In this document: piece after piece, positions 44,506 to 53,565 of the stretch | Layout: the number at the start of each line of letters is the position of its first letter | How positions within the stretch are numbered: the first letter of the stretch is position 1 | From: Natrinema pellirubrum DSM 15624 | GTDB taxonomy: Archaea > Halobacteriota > Halobacteria > Halobacteriales > Natrialbaceae | Reading direction: 5' to 3' | DNA: 64,000 nucleotides | NCBI RefSeq assembly: GCF_000230735.2 | Contig: NC_019962.1 | Location: 2,046,001-2,110,000 of the forward strand | The notes under the pieces: generated by a model | Databases searched by the model: none | What the model was told of the DNA's origin: nothing | What the model saw: only the letters and a program-made list of their open reading frames with translations | Position numbers and translations under genes: made by a program

Positions 44506-45276
44506 CTACTGCGAGGGGCGAACAAGGTTCGCCAACGCGACGACGACCCCGAAGAACCAGCCCAGCGGGAACGAAATCCCGAGCCACATCCCGGCGTAGG
44601 CCGCCCCCTCGAGCGTGAAGTTGCTCCGGAGATACTCGTTGAGGCCGCCGACGACCAACACGTTGTCCAGCGCCCAGGCGGCGAACTCGTAGCTGGGGTC
44701 GAGGATGTACGGATGCAGCGATGGCGTGACCAGGGCGGCGACGACCGGCGGCAGGAACAACGCCGTCATCGCGAAGGGGTAGGCGAAGACGACCGTCGTC
44801 CCGCGGCCGCCGACCTTCGTCGCCGACGCGGCGAGCGCGGTCGCGACCGTCGCGACGCCGCTTGCCGCCGCGACCGCAAGCACCGCCTCGAGGGGGATAT
44901 CGACCTGTTCCATGTACGACATCGCCCCCCAGGCGATCGTCAGGAGGCCCCAGCCGAGCAGGGCGATGCCGGTAACGCCGACGATACCCAGCCGGGTCCG
45001 TGTCGAGTCGAGTTTCGCCGCGTAGTAGCGGGTCGCGAGGCCGAGGACGGTAAGCGGGTAGAGGAGGAGCAAGCCGACGACCCCGAGCGCGCTCCAGCCG
45101 TGATAGGCCACCTTCTGTGGGAGGCTCTCGGGTTGCCACTTGCCCATGACGGAGTGGCCACGGCCACGTTGCCTGGGGAAGACGATCTCCATCCAGGCCC
45201 CGTGTAACCGCTGGATGTCGGCTCTGACCGCGCCGACGAGCCCACCGCCGCCACCGCTTCGTGAGCGGGTAGACAT
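44506..45276 (-). CDS. Multi-pass membrane protein, hypothetical
   Basis: A 256-residue protein starting MSTRSRSGGGGGLVGAVRAD. After a basic cytoplasmic segment of ~60 residues there are about five hydrophobic helices (e.g. WSALGVVGLLLLYPLTVLGL, LGIVGVTGIALLGWGLLTIA, EAVLAVAAASGVATVATALA, FAYPFAMTALFLPPVVAALV, and one near the end). No transport or enzyme signature is recognised. It sits next to the small two-helix gene on the same strand. Function unknown. Confidence 0.72.
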   Translation of the reverse strand: MSTRSRSGGGGGLVGAVRADIQRLHGAWMEIVFPRQRGRGHSVMGKWQPESLPQKVAYHGWSALGVVGLLLLYPLTVLGLATRYYAAKLDSTRTRLGIVGVTGIALLGWGLLTIAWGAMSYMEQVDIPLEAVLAVAAASGVATVATALAASATKVGGRGTTVVFAYPFAMTALFLPPVVAALVTPSLHPYILDPSYEFAAWALDNVLVVGGLNEYLRSNFTLEGAAYAGMWLGISFPLGWFFGVVVALANLVRPSQ

Positions 45277-45379
45277 ACGCGAGCCAAAAAGCCGGCGTAC
45301 CGTAAACTTTCCTTCTCTTTCTTTGCGAACGACAGGTCGATACCGGACGGAAAAACGCGACTCGCGACTGTGGCTCCGC

Positions 45380-46222
45380 TCAGTTCCAGGGTGCGAAGTC
45401 GGGGTCGACTTCGCGGCTCGTCTCGTCGATCGCGTCGATCGCGTCGATATCCTCCTGCTCGAGGTCGACCGTCAGCGAGGCCCAGTTATCGCCGATGTGG
45501 TCCTCGCCGGTCGCCTTCGGGATCGCCGTGACGCCTTTCTCGCGGGCCCAGGCGAGGCTGACCTGTGCTTCGGTGACGCCGTGTTTCTCGGCGATCTCCT
45601 GGATTTCCGGCTGGTCGAAGACCTGCCCGCGGGCCAGCGGCGAGTAGCCGACGACCTCGACGTCGTCGTTCTCGCAGGCTGCTCGGATCTCCTCCTGGGG
45701 AAGGAGCGGGTGGAGTTCGACCTGGTTCGCAAATATCGGGGCGTCACAGACGTCGACGGCTACCTCGAGGTCCTCGGGGCGGAAGTTGCTCACGCCGACG
45801 TTCTCGATCAGGCCCTCGTCGTACAGTTCCGAGAGCGCCGAGAGGGTCCCCTCGGGGTCGTACTCGCCGGCCGGCCAGTGGACGTAGAGCAGATCGACGT
45901 AGTCGACGCCGAGCCGGTCGAGACTCGCACGGGCCGTCTCGAGGACGTCGTCGTGGTCGAGATTCGAGATCCAGACCTTGGTCGCGAGGAAGATCTCCTC
46001 GCGATCGACGTCGGCGGCGGCGATCCCCTCGCCGACCGCTTCCTCGTTGTCGTAGGCCTGGGCAGTGTCGATGTGGCGATAGCCCGTCTCGAGGGCCGTA
46101 CGGACGCTCTCGGCACACTGCTCGGGATCGTCGTTCTGCCAGGTTCCCAGACCGAGCATCGGCATGCCGTTCGCTGTCGGACACGTTTCGGGTGCGACTG
46201 TCTCGGCGTCGTTCGTTCCCAT
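45380..46222 (-). CDS. Aldo/keto reductase
   Basis: A 280-residue TIM-barrel oxidoreductase. The catalytic tetrad is visible as D and Y in HIDTAQAYDNEEAVGEG, K in EEIFLATKVWISN and H in LLYVHWPAGEYDPEGT. NADPH binding is in IPKATGEDHIGDN near the C-terminus. It reduces aldehydes or ketones such as 2,5-diketogluconate-like sugars; the specific substrate is not predictable. It is cytoplasmic. A CATTTTCG box near 46250 is at leaderless distance. It is divergent from the TRIC-like gene. Confidence 0.92.
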   Translation of the reverse strand: MGTNDAETVAPETCPTANGMPMLGLGTWQNDDPEQCAESVRTALETGYRHIDTAQAYDNEEAVGEGIAAADVDREEIFLATKVWISNLDHDDVLETARASLDRLGVDYVDLLYVHWPAGEYDPEGTLSALSELYDEGLIENVGVSNFRPEDLEVAVDVCDAPIFANQVELHPLLPQEEIRAACENDDVEVVGYSPLARGQVFDQPEIQEIAEKHGVTEAQVSLAWAREKGVTAIPKATGEDHIGDNWASLTVDLEQEDIDAIDAIDETSREVDPDFAPWN

Positions 46223-46365
46223 ATGCAGGAAGTGGGCCAGCGAGCGAAAATGGGTTTGGGTTGCGGAGAGCGAGTCGGGTGTCCGCTGGTGATCGGAACG
46301 GGAACGCCGCGCGCCGGACCGAGCGATGCGTAGCGCTCAAGGCCGTTCCGGACGGAGACTCCCTC

Positions 46366-47016
46366 GTGATACGGGACGTCGCTACCGCAGTACTCGCCGA
46401 CCCGTTCGTCGCGATGAACGCGGTCGGGTTGGTCGCGTTCGCGCTCGTCGGCGCGAGCAAGGCGATCCGCGAAGAGTACGATCTGTTCGGGATCGCGGTC
46501 GTCGGCCTCGCCACGGCCTTCGCCGGCGGCGCGACGCGCGATCTCCTCGTCAATCGCGTCCCGCTCGCGCTGAGCGATCCCACGGAGATCGGCCTCGGAC
46601 TCCTCGGCATCGCCCTGGCGATCGGACTCAGCATCGCTCTCGAGTCGCCGGATGATCACCCGGTCACGCTCGTCTCGGACGCCGTCGGCCTCGCCGCGTT
46701 TACCACGGCCGGGGCCATCGTGGCGTCCGGAGCCGGCGTCTCGAGTTTCGGTGTCGTCGTCATCGCGACGATCAACGCCGTCGGCGGCGGCGCGATCGCC
46801 GACGTCCTGCTGGACCGGCCGCCGTTCATCCTGTTCGAGGACTTCTACGCGAGTTGCGCCGTGCTGGGCGGAACGACCTACTGGATCGTGGCGACCGTCG
46901 GCGCGTCGGGAACCACTGCCGCGGCCGCCTGCGCCGCGATAACCGTCGGGAGCCGACTGGCCGCGGTCACGTACGGCTGGGCGCTCCCGACGGCACAGCG
47001 GTTCGAGTCGATCTGA
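46366..47016 (+). CDS. TRIC/UPF0126-family cation channel-like membrane protein
   Basis: A 216-residue protein from a GTG at 46366 with a GGAG motif about 9 bases upstream. It consists of two similar halves of three helices, each with the signature GGxxxDxL: AFAGGATRDLLVNRVP and AVGGGAIADVLLDRPP. This duplicated design defines the TRIC/UPF0126 family of trimeric cation channels, which conduct potassium or other small ions. The frame extends upstream to 46192 through the aldo-keto reductase start and is not real there. It lies in the cytoplasmic membrane. Confidence 0.86.
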   Translation: MIRDVATAVLADPFVAMNAVGLVAFALVGASKAIREEYDLFGIAVVGLATAFAGGATRDLLVNRVPLALSDPTEIGLGLLGIALAIGLSIALESPDDHPVTLVSDAVGLAAFTTAGAIVASGAGVSSFGVVVIATINAVGGGAIADVLLDRPPFILFEDFYASCAVLGGTTYWIVATVGASGTTAAAACAAITVGSRLAAVTYGWALPTAQRFESI

Positions 47017-47033
47017 GCGCCGGCAGCGACCAC

Positions 47034-48458
47034 CTAGTCGTAGAGCCCGTCCCATGGCCGCTCGCGCTCGAGGGCCGCACTCACCGCGAGGACGTCGTCG
47101 TCGGCAAAGCGGCGACCGACCAGTTGCAGGCCGACGGGACCGCCGCGCTCGGTCAGCCCGGCGGGGGCCGAGGCGACGGGGTGGCCGGTCCAGTTGAACG
47201 GCCAGGTCATGGGCCACTCCCAGGCCTCGGCCTCGAGATCGGCGTGGAGGGAGACATCGGCCGCCGACAGCGTCGGGGCCACGAGCAGGTCGTAATCGGC
47301 CAGTACGTCCTGAACGGCGTCGTACACGCCAGTGCGGACGATCCCCGACCGGGCGACGTCAGCGGGCCCGTGATCGTCGGCGACGTGGAGCATCGCAAGC
47401 AGGCTGTCCGAGACCTCGTCGGATTGTGCCCGAAAGTCGACGCCGTGGGCCTCCTCCATGACCGTCGCACTCTCGAGGACGGAGGTCGTATACGCCGGCA
47501 TCGCGGCCTCGCTCAGTTCGGCCATCGAGTAGCCGTGATCGACGCTGATCTCGTCGACGGTCGCACCCGCGTCCGCGAAGGCGGTCACCGCGTCGTCGAC
47601 GACCGCACGCACCTCGTCGGCGACGGGGAAGACGTCGAGGTCGGGGCTGTAGGCGATCCGGTAGTCGTCGATCGATCGCTCGACCGCGTCCCGATAGTCG
47701 ATCTCGACGGGAACGCTGTTGGGATCATCGGGGTGGGGATCGGCCATGATCGACAGCAACAGGGCGGCGTCGGCGACGGTCCGGGTCATCGGCCCCTTCG
47801 TGGTGTGCTGGAGCTCCCGGCCGAACGCGCTCGGACGGCCGTCATCGGGTACCAGCCCGAACGTCGGTTTGAACCCGTAGACGCCACAGGCCGCGGCCGG
47901 GATGCGAAGCGACCCGCCCGCGTCGCTGCCGGTCGCAATCGGGGCCATCCCGGCCGCCAGTGCCGCCGCCGAGCCCCCGGAGGAGCCCCCGGCGTTCAGG
48001 TCGGGATCGATCGGCGACGCGGTCGCCCCGATTACCTCATTGTCGGTCGTCCCCTTGTGGCCCAGCTCCGGCGTGTTCGTCTTTCCGATCACGATCGCGC
48101 CGGCATCCTCGAGCCGCTGGACGATCGCCGAGGTCCGGTCAGCGACGTGGTTGGCGAACAGCGCCGAGCCGTACGTGTGTCGGACGCCGGCCTTCAGCGC
48201 GCCTAAGTCCTTCAGCGCGAGCGGGACCCCGTGGAGCGGGCCCACGTCCGCGCCGTCCTCGAGCGCGGCGTCGGCCTCCGCCGCCGCATCGCGGGCCGCC
48301 TCTGCACAGACCGTGACGAAGGCGTTGATCTCGCCGTCGCGCTCGTCGATTCGCTCGAGGTGGGCCTCGACCGCCTCGGTCGCGGTGACGTCGCCGTTCC
48401 GAATGCGAGCCGCGAGAGCCGTCGCGGAGAGTCGCGTGAGTTCCGTTTCGGATGACAT
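47034..48458 (-). CDS. Amidase (amidase-signature family)
   Basis: A 474-residue amidase from the ATG at 48458. The Ser-cisSer-Lys triad is K83 in PLALKDLG, S159 in NAGGSSGGSAAAL and S183 in GSDAGGSLRIPAA. The family hydrolyses amides, and GatA-like members transamidate Glu-tRNA. With no neighbouring gatB or gatC, a free amidase or peptide-amidase role is more likely. It is cytoplasmic. A CATATATC box near 48487 fits a leaderless start. It is convergent with the TRIC-like gene, with stop codons 17 bases apart. Confidence 0.9.
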   Translation of the reverse strand: MSSETELTRLSATALAARIRNGDVTATEAVEAHLERIDERDGEINAFVTVCAEAARDAAAEADAALEDGADVGPLHGVPLALKDLGALKAGVRHTYGSALFANHVADRTSAIVQRLEDAGAIVIGKTNTPELGHKGTTDNEVIGATASPIDPDLNAGGSSGGSAAALAAGMAPIATGSDAGGSLRIPAAACGVYGFKPTFGLVPDDGRPSAFGRELQHTTKGPMTRTVADAALLLSIMADPHPDDPNSVPVEIDYRDAVERSIDDYRIAYSPDLDVFPVADEVRAVVDDAVTAFADAGATVDEISVDHGYSMAELSEAAMPAYTTSVLESATVMEEAHGVDFRAQSDEVSDSLLAMLHVADDHGPADVARSGIVRTGVYDAVQDVLADYDLLVAPTLSAADVSLHADLEAEAWEWPMTWPFNWTGHPVASAPAGLTERGGPVGLQLVGRRFADDDVLAVSAALERERPWDGLYD

Positions 48459-48542
48459 ACCGGGTGAACGACACCGTCCGTGATATATGTTGGCTCGGGT
48501 TTCGACGACATGGATCGTCAAGAAACGATTGGCGGGGCACAG

Positions 48543-49028
48543 CTACTCCTCGAGCCCCGCGGCGTACGCGAAGTCGGCGTCGGTGGCGACCGGGGCCTCC
48601 CCGTCGATTTCGATTTGCCAGCCCTCGAGAACCGCGGGGTCGTCGAGGGCGTTGGTCAGCGTCGTCCGGACGGCGAGGAGGTCGACGCCGTAGTAGTCGT
48701 TGGGTACTCCCCGGAGGTACTGCAGCGCGGTCTCGAACAGGCTCCGCATTCCGTCGTCGTTCCCGAAATCGAAGTGCTTGTAGGCTCCGGCTGCGACCTG
48801 CACGAGTCCGTGACAGAAGGCGCTCTCGGTGGAACCCCGCCCGTAATTGTACCATTCCGCTTCGAAGCAGTCGTGTGACTCGTGGTACGCGCCCGCGTTG
48901 TAGCACGCGACGCCGTGGACCGTCGCCCGGCGGAGCGTCGCGTGGTCCCAGCGACCCGCCTCTGGATCCCATCCGGTCGGGGTTCCGGCGGGCGGCTCGA
49001 CCGTCGGGTCCCGGGTGTGGTCGTCCAT
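48543..49028 (-). CDS. DUF309-domain protein
   Basis: A 161-residue protein from the ATG at 49028. The DUF309 signature is [20 protein letters not shown] (starting near residue 43), followed by [20 protein letters not shown], a mostly helical fold with conserved His, Glu and Trp that could bind a metal. Function is unknown in any organism I can name. It is cytoplasmic. The small zinc-ribbon gene is divergent, about 100 bases away. Confidence 0.87.
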   Translation of the reverse strand: MDDHTRDPTVEPPAGTPTGWDPEAGRWDHATLRRATVHGVACYNAGAYHESHDCFEAEWYNYGRGSTESAFCHGLVQVAAGAYKHFDFGNDDGMRSLFETALQYLRGVPNDYYGVDLLAVRTTLTNALDDPAVLEGWQIEIDGEAPVATDADFAYAAGLEE

Positions 49029-49098
49029 ACCCGACCGAACGGTCGAGCGCCGGAAACCTCCATCGGTCACTTCAGGCGGCGAGTGTGTAAGCACCGCC

Positions 49099-49104
49099 TT
49101 TATT
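49099..49104 (+). promoter_or_regulatory. TATA box of the small zinc-ribbon gene
   Basis: TTTATT centred 28 bases upstream of the ATG at 49130. It supports a leaderless transcript for this very short gene. Confidence 0.5.
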
Positions 49105-49129
49105 CGGATGTGATCCCTTACGTCGCAGT

Positions 49130-49258
49130 ATGGAGCATCCGTACGGCCGCTGCCAGCACTGCGGGGAACGCCTCTACGCCCATATCGAGGGCGACTACCA
49201 GTGTGTGAACTGCGACCGGCGCTACACCGAGGCCGACCTCGAGACGCGGGCCGTCTGA
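49130..49258 (+). CDS. Small zinc-ribbon protein, 42 residues
   Basis: A very short open frame of 42 residues, beginning [20 protein letters not shown]. Two CxxC pairs, C8/C11 and C25/C28 (CQHC and CVNC), are spaced as in a zinc ribbon. Such micro-proteins are abundant in haloarchaea and are thought to bind nucleic acid or protein, with roles unknown for most. Codon use is normal and the TATA box at 49099-49104 fits. It lies between the DUF309 gene and tRNA-Leu. Confidence 0.72.
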   Translation: MEHPYGRCQHCGERLYAHIEGDYQCVNCDRRYTEADLETRAV

Positions 49259-49346
49259 GTCAGGCGTCACTCGTGGCCCGCCGCCATCCCCGACGACGGG
49301 ACGGAACGGATCCGTTTTCGGGCCACCGCCGATCCGAATCGGACGA

Positions 49347-49351
49347 TTTAA
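49347..49351 (+). promoter_or_regulatory. TATA box of tRNA-Leu
   Basis: TTTAA centred about 32 bases upstream of the mature tRNA 5' end, as expected for an archaeal tRNA promoter. Confidence 0.4.
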
Positions 49352-49380
49352 CCTCCGGGCGGCCCCAGAGGAAGACGCGT

Positions 49381-49463
49381 GCGAGGGTAGCCAAGCGGTC
49401 AACGGCGGCGGACTCAAGATCCGCTCTCGTAGGAGTTCGTGGGTTCGATCCCCTCCCCTCGCA
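49381..49463 (+). tRNA. tRNA-Leu (anticodon CAA)
   Basis: The 83-base gene folds as a class II tRNA. The acceptor stem GCGAGGG pairs with CCCTCGC and the discriminator base is A. The anticodon stem GCGGA/TCCGC closes a CTCAAGA loop with anticodon CAA, reading UUG. A long variable arm (about TCTCGTAGGAG) and the T loop GTTCGATC follow. No intron is seen and the 3' CCA is not encoded. A hairpin 16 bases downstream could end transcription. Confidence 0.95.
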
Positions 49464-49478
49464 CTCACCATAGTGCGC

Positions 49479-49499
49479 GGCAAGACGGAGCGTCTTGCC
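49479..49499 (+). terminator. Hairpin after tRNA-Leu
   Basis: GGCAAGACG and CGTCTTGCC form a perfect 9-bp stem around GAG, beginning 16 bases after the tRNA. A terminator or processing structure is likely; there is no strong T-run after it. Confidence 0.5.
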
Positions 49500-49635
49500 C
49501 TCGCAAACTTCTGCCGACCGACGAAACGGACAGCAAACGCTGTGTCCGCTCGAGTAACGCGAACGCTACGATGGAACGTGGTTCCGATCTGTGGATATCA
49601 CGACCACTTTTCCGGCCCGGCCACCGAGAACGGAC

Positions 49636-50433
49636 ATGAGCGAAGCCACGTCCCGCCGCGAGGCCGTCGCGGTTCGCGCGGCCGCGGCGGGAGCCGCCGT
49701 CGCGGCCGACTCGTTCCGGACCGACCTCGAGATCGAGTCGAAAGACCGGGAAACCGACGTCGTCACGCAGGTCGATCGCGACGCCCAAGAGCGAGTCATC
49801 GAGACGATTCGGGAGACGTTCCCGGACGATCGCGTCGTCGGCGAGGAGGAGGACGCGTTGAAGCAGGTCCCCGAGTCGGGGCCGGCCTGGATCGTCGATC
49901 CCATCGACGGAACGAACAACTACGTCGACGGGTCCCGGGCGTTCGGCACCGCCGTCGCGGCCGTGATCGACGGTGAGCCGGTCGCCGCCGCGTTCGACTG
50001 CCCCGCACTCGGGGACGTCTACCGGGTCGGCCCCGACGGCATCTCCCGAAACGACGAGTCGCTGTCGGTCAGCGACTGCGACGATCCCGCGGCCGCCACC
50101 GTCTGCCCGACGTTCTGGTGGGGCCGCGACCGGCGCGACGAGTACGCCGCCGCGACCCGGGCGATCGTCCAGCGGTTCGACGACATGCGTCGGTACGGCT
50201 GCGCCCAACTCGAGCTGGCGATGGTCGCCTCGGGCGCGCTCGAGGGGACGCTGACCAACGTGCGGGCCAACCCCTGGGACACCGTCGCCGGCGTCGGCAT
50301 GGTCCGCGAGGCCGGCGGCGTCGTCACCGACCTCTCGGGGGAGCGCTGGCGACACGACAGTGAGGGACTGGTCGCCTCGAACGGCGAGATTCACGACGCC
50401 GTCCTCGCGGCAGCCCGGGAGATCGACGGCTGA
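49636..50433 (+). CDS. Inositol-monophosphatase-family phosphatase
   Basis: A 265-residue protein from the ATG at 49636. Metal ligands are visible in GEEED (residues 69-73), DPIDGTNNYV (88-97) and NPWDTVAGV in the last third, the three signatures of the IMPase/FBPase superfamily. In archaea these enzymes often dephosphorylate inositol-1-phosphate or fructose-1,6-bisphosphate; the precise role here is open. An ACTTTTCC box at leaderless distance supports the start. It is followed on the same strand by a DUF63 gene. Confidence 0.9.
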   Translation: MSEATSRREAVAVRAAAAGAAVAADSFRTDLEIESKDRETDVVTQVDRDAQERVIETIRETFPDDRVVGEEEDALKQVPESGPAWIVDPIDGTNNYVDGSRAFGTAVAAVIDGEPVAAAFDCPALGDVYRVGPDGISRNDESLSVSDCDDPAAATVCPTFWWGRDRRDEYAAATRAIVQRFDDMRRYGCAQLELAMVASGALEGTLTNVRANPWDTVAGVGMVREAGGVVTDLSGERWRHDSEGLVASNGEIHDAVLAAAREIDG

Positions 50434-50529
50434 GACGGTCCGTCCCACGGCGCTCGTCGACGGGCAATCGTGAGTGTCAGGCGGGCTGAAATCGGAAACG
50501 GTAAGCGCCCCCCACTACGGGATTCCGGT

Positions 50530-51657
50530 ATGGACGATTTCATCGACCGGTTCGGGGCCGAGCGCGTCTGGGCCGCGACCGTCGCCACGCTCGCGGTCGC
50601 CGTTACCCTCGGGGCGGTGATCTTCCCCCAGCGGGTGTACGTCGAGTTCATCTGGCAGTACTTCTGGGGCCCCGTCGTCGCCGACGCACACAGCTGGAAC
50701 TGCGTCGCCTGGGCCGGCGGCGAACAGGTTCCCTGCACCGAAGCGGCCGCCAACGCCGGACCGACGGCCGAGCCCGGCTACACGTTCGTCTCCTATGCCG
50801 GCTACATCCCCACGCTGGTCCTGTTGCTGATCGGGATCATCTTCCTCGTGCGCCGGCTCGAGATCGAGCGGTATCGTGCGGGCTTTTTCGCCCTGTTCCC
50901 GTTCATGCTCTTTGGCGGGGCCCTGCGCGTCGTCGAGGACGCCAACGCCGCCGCCTACGAGTACGCCGGCGAGATGGCCATCCAGCTCCCGTGGTCGGGG
51001 TTCATCATCAGCCCGCTGATCTACTTCACCGTCTTCTTCATCGCGCTCTTTGCGGTCGTGACCTCGGTCTGGCTCGAGCGCAACGACTACGTCTCGGGCT
51101 ATGAGTATCCGCTGGCCGGCATCGGAGCTACCGTCCTGACGGTCACGGTCGCGTATCTGGCCTACACGGCAGCGACGGAGCCCTACGCGGAGTTCTACCC
51201 GCTGATCCCGCTTGTCGTCCTCGTCGGGGCGACCGTCGCGACGGCGATCACCTGGTTCGGGATCGAAACGTACGCGCCGGAACTGAACCGCGGCACCCGA
51301 TACATGGGGATCGTGGTCATCTGGGCCCACGCGGTCGACGGGGTCGCGAACGTGATCGGCCTCGATTGGGCGACGACGCTCGGCCTCCCGGCCAACCTCG
51401 TCCCGAAACACCCGATCAACCGCGCCATCGCCAACACGACTGCGGACGTGTTGCCCGCCGATGTGGTGTCGGCGACCGGCTCCGCGTGGCCGTTCCTGCT
51501 GGTGAAACTCGCCGCCGCCGTCTTCGTCATCTGGATCTTCGACGAGACGGTCTTCGAGGACAGCCCGCGCTACGCCGTCTTGCTCATGATCACCGTCGTC
51601 GCCGTCGGCCTCGGCCCCGGGACCCGCGACATGCTGCGGGCGACGTTCGGCGTGTAA
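50530..51657 (+). CDS. DUF63-family multi-pass membrane protein
   Basis: A 375-residue protein from the ATG at 50530 with about eight to nine predicted helices spread across its length. The [14 protein letters not shown] segment and the [14 protein letters not shown] loop match archaeal DUF63 proteins. This family is restricted to archaea and has no proven function. A GGTAAG-type box lies near 50502 at leaderless distance. It follows the phosphatase gene on the same strand with a gap of about 95 bases. Confidence 0.87.
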   Translation: MDDFIDRFGAERVWAATVATLAVAVTLGAVIFPQRVYVEFIWQYFWGPVVADAHSWNCVAWAGGEQVPCTEAAANAGPTAEPGYTFVSYAGYIPTLVLLLIGIIFLVRRLEIERYRAGFFALFPFMLFGGALRVVEDANAAAYEYAGEMAIQLPWSGFIISPLIYFTVFFIALFAVVTSVWLERNDYVSGYEYPLAGIGATVLTVTVAYLAYTAATEPYAEFYPLIPLVVLVGATVATAITWFGIETYAPELNRGTRYMGIVVIWAHAVDGVANVIGLDWATTLGLPANLVPKHPINRAIANTTADVLPADVVSATGSAWPFLLVKLAAAVFVIWIFDETVFEDSPRYAVLLMITVVAVGLGPGTRDMLRATFGV

Positions 51658-51793
51658 GCGACTCGGTTCCGTTTTCCGCGGCTCGAGTACGTCGACAGAC
51701 GCCGGAAATCACTCGTCTCGACGCTCGCGAACTCGGGAAGAGACGGGTTCAAAAAACGGGCAGTAGCAGGCGTCTCTCAACGACGGCCGACCG

Positions 51794-51976
51794 TTACAGG
51801 TCGTCGGCTTCCGCGCTGTCGTCGGCTTCGCCACGGAATCCCTCGAGTGCCGCATCGAAGTGCGCCTGAGTAAGCACCACGTCCTCGACTGCCGTCGGCG
51901 TCTCCTCGGACTGAGACGGCACTGTTCGGACCGTGGAACTGCCCGCTCGTCGTTTCGGGAACGCATTTACAACCAC
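51794..51976 (-). pseudogene. Possible remnant of an AAA-type ATPase C-terminus
   Basis: A 60-residue frame ends with a segment (EDVVLTQAHFDAALEGFRGE, then an acidic tail) that resembles the last helices of CDC48-type AAA ATPases. The part before it is basic and not conserved, and the frame runs into the promoter of nop5 on the opposite strand. It could be a degraded gene end, a short real gene, or chance. No promoter is seen. Confidence 0.28.
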
Positions 51977-51994
51977 GGGGTCTACCCTGCCACA

Positions 51995-52894
51995 ATGACC
52001 GACGAGACCGACGCCGCGACGGCGGGCTGGTTCTCCGACCTACAGCCGGGGGATCTCGAGGCCGCCGCCGACGCGATCACCGAGGGCAGTGCCGAAGCGC
52101 CGCGGGAGTGGCCAACCGCAGCCGTCGAGGACGGCTACGCCGACTCGAGGGACGACTACTACGACCGGCTTCACGAGGCGACGATGGCCGCAACTCGCGA
52201 AGCGGTCCGCAAGCGCGAGCGAGCCGACGACCAGCAGCTGGTCCACGCGATCAGAGCCATGGACGACTGTGAGCGGACGGCCAACGAACTCGCCGAACGC
52301 TTGGCGGAGTGGGCCGGCACCGTCGACCCCGATGCGGGGACCGGTGTCGAGTACGCGCGACGACTGGCGAGCGACGACGAGGACGGGCTCGAGGAGCCCG
52401 CGATTCGATCGCTGGCCGAACGGGTTGCCGGCCTCGCGGACGAGGCCGACGAACTCCGGGAGTTCGTCGAGCGCCAGACGCCGGCCGTCGCGCCGAACCT
52501 CTCGGCGCTGGCCGACCCCGTGCTGGCGGCGCGGCTGATCTCGCTGGCCGGCGGCCTCGAGGCACTCGCGAAGAAACCCAGCGGCACGGTACAGGTGTTG
52601 GGCGCGGAGGACGCGTTATTCGCCCACCTGCGGGGCCACGCTCCCTCGCCCAAACACGGGATCATCTACACCCACGACGCGGTGCGGGGGACCCACCCCG
52701 ACGAGCGCGGTTCGGCGGCGCGTGCGGTCGCGGGGAAACTCGCTATCGCCGCCCGCGTCGATCACTACTCGGGCGACCTGAAGCCGGAACTCGAGGCCGA
52801 ACTCGCCGAGCGGATCGAGACGATTCAGGCGCGAAACGCGGATGGGGACGGTGGAGACGAGGCGGCGACCGACGGAGGTATCGACGATGAGTGA
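51995..52894 (+). CDS. Nop5/Nop56-58 core protein of box C/D sRNPs
   Basis: A 299-residue protein from the ATG at 51995. The Nop domain signature (PNLSALADPVLAARLISLAG, then GLEALAKKPSGTVQVLGAED) binds L7Ae-bound C/D RNA, after a central coiled coil. It scaffolds the sRNP that 2'-O-methylates rRNA and tRNA, with fibrillarin encoded next. A TTTACAAC box centred 28 bases upstream fits a leaderless start. Its end overlaps the fibrillarin start by 8 bases, so the pair is translationally coupled. Full length. Confidence 0.95.
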   Translation: MTDETDAATAGWFSDLQPGDLEAAADAITEGSAEAPREWPTAAVEDGYADSRDDYYDRLHEATMAATREAVRKRERADDQQLVHAIRAMDDCERTANELAERLAEWAGTVDPDAGTGVEYARRLASDDEDGLEEPAIRSLAERVAGLADEADELREFVERQTPAVAPNLSALADPVLAARLISLAGGLEALAKKPSGTVQVLGAEDALFAHLRGHAPSPKHGIIYTHDAVRGTHPDERGSAARAVAGKLAIAARVDHYSGDLKPELEAELAERIETIQARNADGDGGDEAATDGGIDDE

Positions 52895-53522
52895 GGCCCT
52901 GCCGGCGGGGGTCCAGCGCCGCGAGTTCGACGGGACCGAGCGGCTCGCGACGCAGGGCGAACCGGTCTACGGCGAACCGACCGATGGGGAGTGGCGCGCG
53001 TGGAACCCGAACCGGTCCAAGCTCGGCTCGATGCTCGAGCTGGGCATGGACACGGGCCTCGAGGGCGGCGAGACGGTCCTCTATCTGGGGGCCGCCAGCG
53101 GGACGACCGTGAGTCACGTGGCCGACTTCGCCGGCCCGACCTACGCCGTCGAGTTCGCCGCGCGGCCGGCCCGGGACCTGCTCGAGGCCGCGGAATCGCG
53201 GGATCGACTCTTCCCGCTGCTGAAAGACGCCCGGAAGCCCGAGAGCTACGCCCACGTCGTCGAGTCCGACGTCGACGTGATCGTCCAGGACGTGGCGACG
53301 CGCGGGCAGGCGCGGGTCGCGCTCGAGAACCGGCGGTTCCTGGCTGACGACGGGCGATTGCTGCTGGCCGTGAAGGCCCGGAGCGAGGACGTGACTCGAG
53401 CCCCGGAAGACGTGTTCGAGGACGTTCAGGCGGAACTGGCAGAGGGATACGAGATCGTGGAGACGGAACGGCTCGAGCGGTATCATACGGATCATCTCGG
53501 GATCGTTGCGCAGTCGCTGTGA
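52887..53522 (+). CDS. flpA: Fibrillarin-like rRNA/tRNA 2'-O-methyltransferase
   Basis: A 211-residue protein from the ATG at 52887. The N-terminal domain is short and the methyltransferase core has VLYLGAASGTTVSHVADFAG (SAM binding) with DVIVQDVATRGQARVALENR. It transfers a methyl group from SAM to ribose 2'-OH of RNA guided by C/D sRNAs, in complex with Nop5 and L7Ae. It overlaps the nop5 stop by 8 bases. The upstream extension to 52842 is not needed. Confidence 0.96.
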   Translation: MSEALPAGVQRREFDGTERLATQGEPVYGEPTDGEWRAWNPNRSKLGSMLELGMDTGLEGGETVLYLGAASGTTVSHVADFAGPTYAVEFAARPARDLLEAAESRDRLFPLLKDARKPESYAHVVESDVDVIVQDVATRGQARVALENRRFLADDGRLLLAVKARSEDVTRAPEDVFEDVQAELAEGYEIVETERLERYHTDHLGIVAQSL

Positions 53523-53565
53523 GGTGATCCCAGCGCGATTTTGATCCGGTACCGCCGGCTGCGCC

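Noticed and set aside
49381-49640. tRNA-Leu as an integration site
   Set aside because: No partial copy of the tRNA 3' end and no integrase gene is visible nearby; the following genes are ordinary.
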